Positions 6,770 to 12,418 of a stretch of 12,418 nt of DNA are shown piece after piece. A program made the translations under genes and the position numbers. The stretch's first letter is position 1; the number at the start of each line of letters is the position of its first letter. A model generated the notes under the pieces. That model worked only from the letters and a program-made list of their open reading frames with translations. It was not told where the DNA came from and searched no databases. The DNA is taken from assembly GCA_900768515.1 (NCBI GenBank), contig CAAGDG010000020.1, positions 1 through 12,418 on the forward strand, given 5' to 3'. The DNA is from Lentisphaeria bacterium. GTDB lineage: Bacteria; Verrucomicrobiota; Lentisphaeria; Victivallales; Victivallaceae.

Positions 6770-8598
6770 CATTCGATCCGGAACGTGGCGGCAACCAGCG
6801 CCGGATCGCATCCGGCCAGGCGGACATGGAGCCGTTCGCCGAGGGCGATTTTGCCGCCGAACCGGTTTTTGAACTCGTAGGCCAGTTCCGGAATCAGATA
6901 GGTGAGCCGGTCGTCCTGGCGGAAAACCATGACCGCATCGCCATTCCAGTCAGGATGTTGTGCGAGGTAGACACAGGTCCAGAATTCGTTGGCCTGCCGT
7001 TCGAGGCGGCGCCGAACCAGTGCTTCGCGTTCGCTCTCCGCAAGGCGGTGTTCGAGGTACTCCGCGCTCAGCGGCGCCTCCCCGGCCAGCACCCGGCGGA
7101 GCTGCTGGTGGCAGAGCAGGTCTCCGTAGCGGCGCAGCGGACTGGTGACGCGCGCGTAGAGCGGCAGGCCCAGCCCGGAGTGGGGCGAGGGCGAGGTCTG
7201 GAGCGAACTGGGCGGACAACTTTTGCGCAGCGCGTACATCTCCGAAAGCGTCATTGCACGTGCCGCTTCCTCCGGTGTCGTTTCCGGCGGTGGCTGGGTG
7301 GCGAAGGGGAAGGGCAGCGCGTTGGCGTCGGCCCATTTCGCGACGGCGCTGCCGGCGGCGAGCATCGCATTGGCGACCAGCTCCCGCTCCGGAGTCAGTT
7401 CGATCGGCGTGATCCGGACCTGTTTCCCCTCAAGGGAGATTTTAACTTCCGGAAGATCGATCATCAGCGCTCCGGCTTCACGGCGGCGCATTTTGAAGCG
7501 TTCGAGCAGCGGCCGGATCTCCGAGAGGGGCGGACAATCCCAGTATTCCCGGGCTCCGGCGTAAGTCAGCCGCTGGACCCGGACCGTGCTCAGGCAGAAG
7601 CGGACGAGTTCGGCTTCCCCCTCCGCGTCGATCCGGATGGCGAAACTCAACGCCGGGGAACTCTCCGCCAGTCCCAGTCCGAAGCGTTCGGTTGCCTGCG
7701 GCGGCAGCATTGGAACGATTCTCTCCGGCAGGTAGAGGTTTTCGCCGCGGGCTCCGGCTTCGAGGTCCGCCTCCGACTCCGGCGTGACGACGGCGGCCGG
7801 GTCGGCGACGTGGACCCAGAGCAATCCGTCTTCAAACGCGATCGCGTCGTCGGGATCGGTGCTTCCGGCGTCGTCGATGGCGAAGGCGGTCTGTCCGGTC
7901 AGATCCTCGCGCGGTTCGTCGGGGAGGGGGCCGAGTTCGAAGCCGGGAACGGTCAGTTCAACTCCGGCCCGTTCCGGCCAGGGGTCCACCGAAAGGTTCC
8001 AGACGCCGAGCCGGAGCAGCAGCTGGTGGGCTTTGACCGGGGTCGCTTCGATCCCGAGTTCCCGCAGCAGACGGCTCGATTCACTGCGGCCGAGGGCGAC
8101 CTGTTCGATTTCGCGCATGGCGGAACGGTCCTCGGGGAGGAGGGCGCCGGAACGGATCCGTTCGACCAGTGCGGCGCGCCGTTCCTCTTTTTCGCTTTTT
8201 TCCCGGAGGGCGGCGAGCGTTGCCGCGACCGCTTCGGCCGGCCGTGCCCGGACGCCGGATGCGGGAGAGCCTTCAAAATAGATCCCGGCTTCGAGCAGTT
8301 TCCACGCGCTCCAGTAGCTTGAAACGGAGCGGTCGGAGTAGGCGAGTTCGGCGAACTCTCCGAACGGGAGGGTTTCCCCGCCCATGAGTTCGGCGAGTTC
8401 CGCGCACTCCGGGAGCGGTTTCTCCGGCGGGGGCAGGGTGGAGACCGGTCCCGGGTGAAGCACTTCGATATCCTTGAGCCGGACCGATTTGGAGTCGCCT
8501 CCTTCGATCCGGATTTCGATTTTGTCGTCTCGGATTCCGGCGACCGCCGCGCTCTTGTTGCGGTAGATCGCCAAGGCTCCGGTGGTGATGTTCTGCAT
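6769..8598 (-). CDS. RNB-domain 3'-5' exoribonuclease (RNase II/R family)
   Basis: A 609-aa protein. The catalytic RNB domain starts near residue 235. IDDAGSTDPDDA supplies the four catalytic aspartates (Asp242, Asp248, Asp250, Asp251), spaced exactly as Asp201/207/209/210 of E. coli RNase II. Further conserved blocks are LYLPERIVPMLPP (288-300) and YARVTSPLRRYGDLL (481-495), and the end resembles an S1-like beta barrel (about 550-609). The N terminus is not a cold-shock-domain pair. It opens with a short beta-rich stretch (1-50) and a helical region, resembling the cyanobacterial/plant Zam/RNR1 type; that comparison is from memory. It degrades RNA processively in the cytosol. AAGGA precedes the ATG by 5 nt. 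The open frame continues far upstream of 8598, but without family similarity. Confidence 0.9.
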   Translation of the reverse strand: MQNITTGALAIYRNKSAAVAGIRDDKIEIRIEGGDSKSVRLKDIEVLHPGPVSTLPPPEKPLPECAELAELMGGETLPFGEFAELAYSDRSVSSYWSAWKLLEAGIYFEGSPASGVRARPAEAVAATLAALREKSEKEERRAALVERIRSGALLPEDRSAMREIEQVALGRSESSRLLRELGIEATPVKAHQLLLRLGVWNLSVDPWPERAGVELTVPGFELGPLPDEPREDLTGQTAFAIDDAGSTDPDDAIAFEDGLLWVHVADPAAVVTPESEADLEAGARGENLYLPERIVPMLPPQATERFGLGLAESSPALSFAIRIDAEGEAELVRFCLSTVRVQRLTYAGAREYWDCPPLSEIRPLLERFKMRRREAGALMIDLPEVKISLEGKQVRITPIELTPERELVANAMLAAGSAVAKWADANALPFPFATQPPPETTPEEAARAMTLSEMYALRKSCPPSSLQTSPSPHSGLGLPLYARVTSPLRRYGDLLCHQQLRRVLAGEAPLSAEYLEHRLAESEREALVRRRLERQANEFWTCVYLAQHPDWNGDAVMVFRQDDRLTYLIPELAYEFKNRFGGKIALGERLHVRLAGCDPALVAATFRIE

Positions 8599-8629
8599 GG
8601 CGTTCCTTCTGTTGCGATGGTGACCGCGG

Positions 8630-8658
8630 AAGATACACCCGTCCCCGCCGGATTGCAA
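8630..8658 (-). promoter_or_regulatory. Predicted promoter of the RNB ribonuclease gene
   Basis: Minus-strand TTGCAA (8653-8658), a 17-bp spacer and TATCTT (8630-8635). The start would be near 8623, giving a leader of about 25 nt that contains the AAGGA ribosome-binding site. Confidence 0.5.
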
Positions 8659-8690
8659 GTCGGACAGGGGAAAAAGTCGCAGGCTTCCGT

Positions 8691-8719
8691 TTGCATTCGG
8701 CGGCTTCCGGCGGTACAGT
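8691..8719 (+). promoter_or_regulatory. Predicted promoter of the FlaR-like/GNAT operon
   Basis: TTGCAT (8691-8696), a 17-bp spacer and TACAGT (8714-8719). The ten bases TTTGCATTCG (8690-8699) recur exactly in the tRNA promoter at 12342-12351. The predicted start is at about 8726, next to the ATG at 8727. Confidence 0.45.
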
Positions 8720-8726
8720 ATCGGAT

Positions 8727-9293
8727 ATGGAGAAGGCGCGGACAATCGAACAACTTCCGGAACGGGTTCTGGTGGTCGGCTGCTGCGGCGCCGGGAAATC
8801 CACGCTCGCTGCCGAGCTTTCCCGACGCTGGAAGCTGCCTCTGATCCACCTTGACCGTTTCTGGTGGCTGCCCGGCTGGCGGGAGCGCGATCCGGCTTCG
8901 TTTGATGCGGAGCTGGCGCGGCTGCTCGAAACCGGGCGCTGGGTGATTGACGGGAACTACGCGCGTACACTGCCGTTGCGGCTGCGCCGCGCCGAGCTGG
9001 TGATCTGGCTCGATTTTTCGCGGGCGCGCTGTCTCTGGCAGGTCGGGAAACGTCTCCTGCGGTTTTACGGCGAGGCGCGGCCGGATATTGCGCCGGGATG
9101 TCCGGAGCGGCTGAACTTTGAATTTCTCCGCTTCGTCTGGAATTTCCGGCGCAACGCGCGGCCGCGCCTCGAACAGGTGCTGGAAGAGCGGCCGGCGGAA
9201 TGCCGGCTGTTGGTGTTCCGAACTCCGGCGGAACTGAAATTCTGGCTGGAACGAGTCCGGATTGCGGAGGATGGTCATGAAAAAGATTCTTGA
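8727..9293 (+). CDS. P-loop NTPase, FlaR/adenylate-kinase-like ('topology modulation') family
   Basis: A 188-aa protein with Walker A motif GCCGAGKS at 18-25 near the N terminus, then HLDRFWWLPGW (41-51) and WVIDGNY (72-78), the characteristic blocks of the FlaR-like kinase group. A Walker B-like strand, LVIWLDFSRA, lies at 91-100. An Arg-rich region (about 108-147) may form the lid. The family is related to adenylate and shikimate kinases, and its historic annotation as a DNA topology modulator is weakly founded; the substrate is unknown. No clear Shine-Dalgarno sequence precedes the ATG, and the predicted promoter would start transcription at about this base. An upstream in-frame TTG at 8691 falls on the -35 box and is not favoured. 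The 3' end overlaps the acetyltransferase gene by 17 nt. Confidence 0.8.
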   Translation: MEKARTIEQLPERVLVVGCCGAGKSTLAAELSRRWKLPLIHLDRFWWLPGWRERDPASFDAELARLLETGRWVIDGNYARTLPLRLRRAELVIWLDFSRARCLWQVGKRLLRFYGEARPDIAPGCPERLNFEFLRFVWNFRRNARPRLEQVLEERPAECRLLVFRTPAELKFWLERVRIAEDGHEKDS

Positions 9294-9798
9294 AACGGAA
9301 CGCACGATTCTCAGAGAACTCTCCTATGCCGATTACGAGGACCTCGCGGAAATACTCCGGTGTCCGCGCACCATGTACGCGTATGAGCACGGCTTCAGCC
9401 ATGCCGAGGTCCGCGCCTGGCTGGAACGGCAGCTTGAACGTTACGCCGCCGACGGCTTCGGACTCTGGGCAGTGGTCGACCGGCTCTCCGGCGCATTTCT
9501 CGGGCAGTGCGGCCTCTCGATTCAGGAGGTCGACGGCGTCGGGGAACTTGAGGTCGGCTACCTCTTCAATAGACGGTTCTGGCACCGTGGTTACGCGACG
9601 GAAGCGGCGCTGGCCTGCCGCGACTATGCGGTCAGGGTGCTGGGACGCGACCGGGTGGTCTGCACGGTGCGCGACACCAATCTTGCCAGCCGCCGGGTGG
9701 CCGAACGGCTCGGAATGCGGGTGGAGAAACGGTTCATCAAGCACTATTATAACATGGATATGCCGCATCTGCTCTACGTGTGGCGGCGGAGCCGCTGA
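9277..9798 (+). CDS. GNAT-family N-acetyltransferase (RimJ/RimL-like, Acetyltransf_3)
   Basis: A 173-aa GNAT protein. It opens with LETERTILREL, typical of the RimJ/RimL-like group. The acetyl-CoA pyrophosphate-binding segment is RRFWHRGYATEAA (99-111), preceded by the beta-4 strand ELEVGYLFN (90-98). The C-terminal VRDTNLASRRVAERLGM (131-147) is the usual adenine/pantetheine side motif. Homologues acetylate ribosomal protein N termini or small-molecule amines, and this sequence does not settle which. The start at 9277 has GGAGG six nt upstream; an ATG at 9271 is also in frame but follows GGAGG with no spacing. It overlaps the FlaR-like gene and is co-transcribed with it. Confidence 0.9.
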   Translation: MKKILETERTILRELSYADYEDLAEILRCPRTMYAYEHGFSHAEVRAWLERQLERYAADGFGLWAVVDRLSGAFLGQCGLSIQEVDGVGELEVGYLFNRRFWHRGYATEAALACRDYAVRVLGRDRVVCTVRDTNLASRRVAERLGMRVEKRFIKHYYNMDMPHLLYVWRRSR

Positions 9799-9821
9799 GA
9801 ATTGCCGCCGCGGAAACGGGG

Positions 9822-9839
9822 GAGTTCCGGCTGGAACTC
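9822..9839 (+). terminator. Short hairpin after the GNAT gene (weak terminator)
   Basis: GAGTTCC (9822-9828) and GGAACTC (9833-9839) pair perfectly around GGCT, but only two T residues follow. A second stem, TCCGGGC (9851-9857) with GCCCGGA (9872-9878), lies just downstream. Neither has a proper U-tract. Confidence 0.3.
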
Positions 9840-9883
9840 TTCGCGCCTGTTCCGGGCAGGGATTGTTCCCGGCCCGGATGCGG

Positions 9884-9912
9884 TTGCGCGCGGCGGTGTG
9901 CGGTGCTATATT
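9884..9912 (+). promoter_or_regulatory. Predicted promoter of the aroB-dprA operon
   Basis: TTGCGC (9884-9889), a 17-bp spacer and TATATT (9907-9912), identical in its -10 to the tRNA promoter at the window end. The start would be near 9919. Confidence 0.5.
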
Positions 9913-9918
9913 GTGAAA

Positions 9919-10111
9919 CAGCGGCGGATGGGCGGTTTCGGGCTTTGCCGGGAGCGGAGGTTTTCGTGCTTTCAGGAACCGCCGTATTTCGAGCCTGTCC
10001 GTTCGGATTCGCTTTTTCCGCCGGGCGGCGGAAGCTGGAGAGGTGGTGGAACAAATTCCCGTTTCGCCGCGTTCGGCGCGGCAGGACGAATGGGAGAGCG
10101 AGGTGGTTTGC
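9919..10111 (+). other. Putative 5' leader of aroB (about 190 nt)
   Basis: The stretch from the predicted start to the aroB ATG holds no convincing gene. It can form a long-range stem (GGCGGTT 9931-9937 with AACCGCC 9977-9983) and a tight hairpin (TTCCGCC 10016-10022 with GGCGGAA 10027-10033, loop GGGC). An in-frame GTG at 10043 would add 23 residues to AroB without family similarity. Including 9799-9918, the whole gap of about 310 bases otherwise holds only the short hairpins after the GNAT gene and the promoter. Confidence 0.4.
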
Positions 10112-11179
10112 ATGGCAGTGGAGCATGTGATGGTCGGACTGGGCAGCCGGTCCTATGAGATCGTGATCGGCGCCGGGGTTCGCTTGAAACCGCTGGAAGA
10201 ACATTCCGGTCGGAGGATGGTGGTGACCGATTCGAACGTAAAGCAGTTCTGGGGCGAATGGGCGGCGCAGCATTTCGGACCCGAACCGCTGCACGTGCTT
10301 CCCGCCGGCGAGGAGCATAAGACGCTCTCCACTGTCGGGGAGGTCTGCCGGGAGGCCGCCCGCCGCCGGCTCGACCGCAAGTCGCTGCTGATTGCCGTCG
10401 GCGGTGGAGTGACCGGCGACATGACCGGATTTGCCGCGGCGATTTACATGCGCGGAATCGATTTCATCCAGGTTCCGACCACGCTGCTTGCGATGGTCGA
10501 TTCCAGCGTCGGCGGCAAGACCGGGGTGGATCTTCCGGAGGGGAAGAACCTGATCGGCGCTTTTCATCAGCCGCGCGGCGTCCGGATCGATCCGGAGTTT
10601 CTGAAGACGCTGCCGGTGCGGGAGATCCGGTGCGGTCTGGCGGAAATAGTCAAAACCGGTGTGATCCTCGACGGGGAACTCTTCGGAGCGCTGGAACACG
10701 ATCCGGAAGGGTTGACGCTTCGCCCGGACCTCGATCGTTACGCCGGGATCATCCGGCGCTGCTGCGAACTCAAAGCGGGCGTGGTCGCCGCCGACGAACG
10801 GGAGTCGGGGGTGCGCGCGATTCTCAATTACGGTCACACCTTCGGCCACGCGGTCGAACTGCTGAGCGGGTTTACGATCGGGCACGGCGAAGCGGTGGCG
10901 ATCGGCATGTGCGCGGCCGGGGAACTCTCCCGGCGGCTCGGGCGCTGGAGCGGAGAGGAGGCGGCGCGGCAGGAACGGCTTCTGGACTTTCTGGGGCTGC
11001 CCCGGCGGATTCCGGCGGCGTTCGATCCGGTCCGCGTGCTGGAGGCGATGCGGCTCGACAAGAAGAACCGTGACGGCGCCATTGCACTGGTGCTGCCCTC
11101 CGGAATCGGACGGGCCGAAGTGGTCCGCACGGTTCCGGATGCGGAGATCCTCGGCGCGCTGGAGGCGGTCCATGCTTGA
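10112..11179 (+). CDS. aroB: 3-dehydroquinate synthase
   Basis: A 355-aa protein, close to the 362 aa of E. coli AroB. It converts 3-deoxy-D-arabino-heptulosonate 7-phosphate to 3-dehydroquinate, the second step of the shikimate pathway, in the cytosol with NAD+ and a divalent metal. The Rossmann-like half has AVGGGVTGDMTGFAAA (95-110) and VPTTLLAMVDSSVGGKTGVD (121-140). The metal site is Glu178 (GLAEIVK), His242 (NYGHTFGHAVE) and His258 (GHGEAVAIGM), with the 16-residue His-His spacing of the fungal enzyme. The ATG at 10112 follows GAGGTGG by about 5 nt and gives the usual AroB N terminus (VMVGLGSRSYEIVIG). The end overlaps dprA by 8 nt. Confidence 0.97.
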   Translation: MAVEHVMVGLGSRSYEIVIGAGVRLKPLEEHSGRRMVVTDSNVKQFWGEWAAQHFGPEPLHVLPAGEEHKTLSTVGEVCREAARRRLDRKSLLIAVGGGVTGDMTGFAAAIYMRGIDFIQVPTTLLAMVDSSVGGKTGVDLPEGKNLIGAFHQPRGVRIDPEFLKTLPVREIRCGLAEIVKTGVILDGELFGALEHDPEGLTLRPDLDRYAGIIRRCCELKAGVVAADERESGVRAILNYGHTFGHAVELLSGFTIGHGEAVAIGMCAAGELSRRLGRWSGEEAARQERLLDFLGLPRRIPAAFDPVRVLEAMRLDKKNRDGAIALVLPSGIGRAEVVRTVPDAEILGALEAVHA

Positions 11180-12308
11180 CCGGGAGGGGTGCATCCTCTG
11201 CAATCTGCTGCCGGGAATCGGGTATGTCAAGTACTCGGCGCTGGTTGCCGAATTCGGCGCTCCGTCCCGGATCTTCGGCCGGACGCCGGAAGAGTACCGG
11301 CGGGTCACCGGCATCGGTCAGCAGCTTGCCGAGCGGCTGAGCGAATGTGATTTTGAACGGGAGCTGGAGTCGGAACTGCTGCTGGCGGAGAAGGCCGGTG
11401 TGCGGATTCTCACGCTTTTCGATGAAGGGTATCCTGCCGTATTGCGCAATCTTTACGATCCGCCGCTCTGTTTGTATGTCCGCGGCCGGCTGCCGTCCTT
11501 TCCGGAGAGCGCGGTGGCGGTGGTCGGCACCCGCCGCATGTCCGACTACGGGTGCCGGATGACCCGGGCGATCTGCGAAGAGGCGGTCGCATCGAATTTC
11601 ACGATCGTCTCCGGGCTGGCCTACGGCGTCGACACCGTCGCCCACTGGACCGCGGTGGAGTGCGGCGGAATCACCGTGGCGGTGCTGGGCGGCGGATTGA
11701 TGCACATCCATCCGCAGGAGAATGTGCCGCTGGCGCGCCGGATCGTCGAAACCGGAGGCGCGGTGATTTCGGAGTTCCCGCTGCGCGCTCCGGTCAGCCG
11801 GACCACCTTCCCGCGGCGGAACCGGATCGTGGCCGGACTTGCGCGGGCGACCATCGTGACCGAGGCCGGTACCGGCAGCGGCGCCCTGATCACCGCCCGG
11901 CTCGCGCTGGACAACGGGCGCGACGTCTTTGCGGTGCCGGGACACGCCGACAATGCGCAGGCGAAAGGGTGTCACCAGCTGATCCGGGAAGGGGCGGCCG
12001 GACTGGTCGAGAATTTCAGCGACGTGATGAACGGCATGGGGCTGGGGTTCCTGCCGGGACTGCATCCCGGCGGCGAGGTGCGTGACGCCGGGATTGTCTA
12101 CGATCCGGACTCCCCGTCGGATCTCTCCCCCGAAGCGCGGAAGGTCTGGATGTTGCTGGATGGACGGGAACTCTCCTTCGACCGGCTGGCCGAAGAGAGC
12201 GGCTTCGACTCCGGAACTCTGCTGGCGATCCTGATGCGGCTGGAGATGAAACTGCTGGTTGAACACGGGGCCGATCAGGTTTACCGGCGCATGAATCTGC
12301 GTTCCTGA
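11172..12308 (+). CDS. dprA: DNA-processing protein DprA
   Basis: A 378-aa protein with the three DprA domains. At the N terminus is a SAM/HhH-like region (about 1-60, LLPGIGYVKYSAL and VTGIGQQLAERL). The Rossmann-like DprA core (about 80-280) contains VAVVGTRRMSDYG (115-127), SGLAYGVDTVAH (147-158), VLGGGLMHIHPQEN (171-184), SEFPLR, FPRRNRIVAGL (213-223) and EAGTGSGALITARLA (231-245). A C-terminal winged helix spans about 315-378. DprA binds incoming single-stranded DNA and loads RecA during natural transformation; it is also widespread in bacteria not known to be competent. The ATG at 11172 has GGAGG six nt upstream and lies inside the end of aroB, so the two are coupled. Confidence 0.96.
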   Translation: MLDREGCILCNLLPGIGYVKYSALVAEFGAPSRIFGRTPEEYRRVTGIGQQLAERLSECDFERELESELLLAEKAGVRILTLFDEGYPAVLRNLYDPPLCLYVRGRLPSFPESAVAVVGTRRMSDYGCRMTRAICEEAVASNFTIVSGLAYGVDTVAHWTAVECGGITVAVLGGGLMHIHPQENVPLARRIVETGGAVISEFPLRAPVSRTTFPRRNRIVAGLARATIVTEAGTGSGALITARLALDNGRDVFAVPGHADNAQAKGCHQLIREGAAGLVENFSDVMNGMGLGFLPGLHPGGEVRDAGIVYDPDSPSDLSPEARKVWMLLDGRELSFDRLAEESGFDSGTLLAILMRLEMKLLVEHGADQVYRRMNLRS

Positions 12309-12342
12309 CGCTCAAAATATCAAAATTTCGGTATTCCCGGGT

Positions 12343-12370
12343 TTGCATTCGATAAAAACCGGGCTATATT
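12343..12370 (+). promoter_or_regulatory. Predicted promoter of the tRNA gene
   Basis: TTGCAT (12343-12348), a 16-bp spacer and TATATT (12365-12370). The start near 12377 leaves a leader of about 14 nt before the tRNA. An imperfect dyad (CCCGGGTTT / AAACCGGG) spans the spacer region. No terminator with a U-tract separates dprA from this promoter. Confidence 0.55.
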
Positions 12371-12390
12371 AAAAAATGTTGATGCGTTTC

Positions 12391-12418
12391 GGGCGTATAG
12401 CTCAGTTGGTTAGAGCGC
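12391..12418 (+). tRNA. 5' part of a tRNA gene (cut by window edge; Val, Ile or Ala likely)
   Basis: GGGCGTA forms the 5' acceptor strand, followed by U8 and A9, then the D-arm GCTC-AGTTGGTTA-GAGC with the box-A-like TAGCTCAGTTGG. The anticodon lies beyond the window, so identity cannot be fixed. This 5' half is typical of bacterial tRNA-Val(GAC), tRNA-Ile(GAT) or tRNA-Ala. Confidence 0.9.

Noticed and set aside
5037..6827. Minus-strand open frame of about 600 codons across amtB
   Set aside because: The composition (Arg, His, Asp, Pro rich, no hydrophobic core) is that of antisense GC-rich DNA; the plus strand encodes an unmistakable Amt protein.
6604..8322. Plus-strand open frame of about 570 codons opposite the ribonuclease
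   Set aside because: It is an antisense shadow of the RNB gene, crosses a strong terminator and lacks recognisable domains.
10043..10111. N-terminal extension of AroB from GTG 10043
   Set aside because: The extra 23 residues do not resemble AroB, and ATG 10112 has a better-spaced GAGGTGG.
8599..10113. Minus-strand open frame running continuously upstream of the ribonuclease (over 1100 codons in all)
   Set aside because: It lies antisense to the FlaR-like and GNAT genes, shows no family motif, and the ribonuclease has its own start with AAGGA and a promoter at 8630-8658.
9929..10158. Short Phe-containing frame in the aroB leader, considered as an attenuator leader peptide
   Set aside because: No ribosome-binding site, it runs on into aroB, and no terminator/antiterminator pair with a U-tract follows. 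The Phe codons are scattered rather than clustered.
9737..11314. Minus-strand open frame of about 525 codons opposite aroB
   Set aside because: It is an antisense shadow; aroB has all catalytic residues on the plus strand.
1..12418. CRISPR arrays, insertion sequences, phage genes, toxin-antitoxin or biosynthetic clusters
   Set aside because: No regular repeats, transposase motifs, terminal inverted repeats or defence-type domains were seen on either strand.

Overview
The window is GC-rich bacterial chromosome, densely coded on both strands, with no mobile element, CRISPR array or rRNA. Three features point loosely to the PVC group (Lentisphaerae or Victivallis-like, or a relative): a sugar-catabolism block made of an AraC-type regulator, an MDR dehydrogenase and a Gfo/Idh oxidoreductase; a Zam-like RNB ribonuclease; and an AmtB with a secreted-type N terminus. 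This placement is inference, since no marker gene is present.

Layout. At 1-2687, a truncated AraC-type regulator (minus strand) diverges from a two-gene operon encoding a zinc-dependent MDR dehydrogenase and a Gfo/Idh/MocA oxidoreductase, which ends at a bidirectional terminator (about 2719-2744). At 2763-4621, on the minus strand, a signal-peptide-bearing glycerophosphodiester phosphodiesterase overlaps a GT4-type glycosyltransferase by ATGA. At 4622-4870, an AT-rich divergent control region carries a near-consensus sigma-54 promoter and several dyads. At 4871-6650 lies a nitrogen operon encoding a P-II signal protein and an ammonium transporter, closed by a strong terminator. At 6769-8598 (minus) is an RNB-domain exoribonuclease. 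At 8727-9798 a FlaR-like P-loop NTPase overlaps a GNAT acetyltransferase. At 10112-12308 aroB (3-dehydroquinate synthase) overlaps dprA. The window ends inside a tRNA gene.

How the parts work together. The first block is probably a substrate-induced pathway in which a polyol or sugar derivative is oxidised in two NAD(P)-dependent steps. The P-II/Amt pair is the classical nitrogen-scarcity response, and here its sigma-54 promoter is readable directly. The remaining genes are housekeeping: RNA decay, the shikimate pathway, and DNA uptake or recombination. Several genes share one promoter form, TTGCA-like -35 / 16-17 bp / TATATT-like -10, which helps assign transcription starts.

I do not see an undescribed multi-gene system. 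The points most worth a second look are the sigma-54 promoter and its flanking dyads, the P-II protein that has serine at the usual uridylylation position (residue 51), a possible leaderless mRNA, and the ribonuclease architecture.
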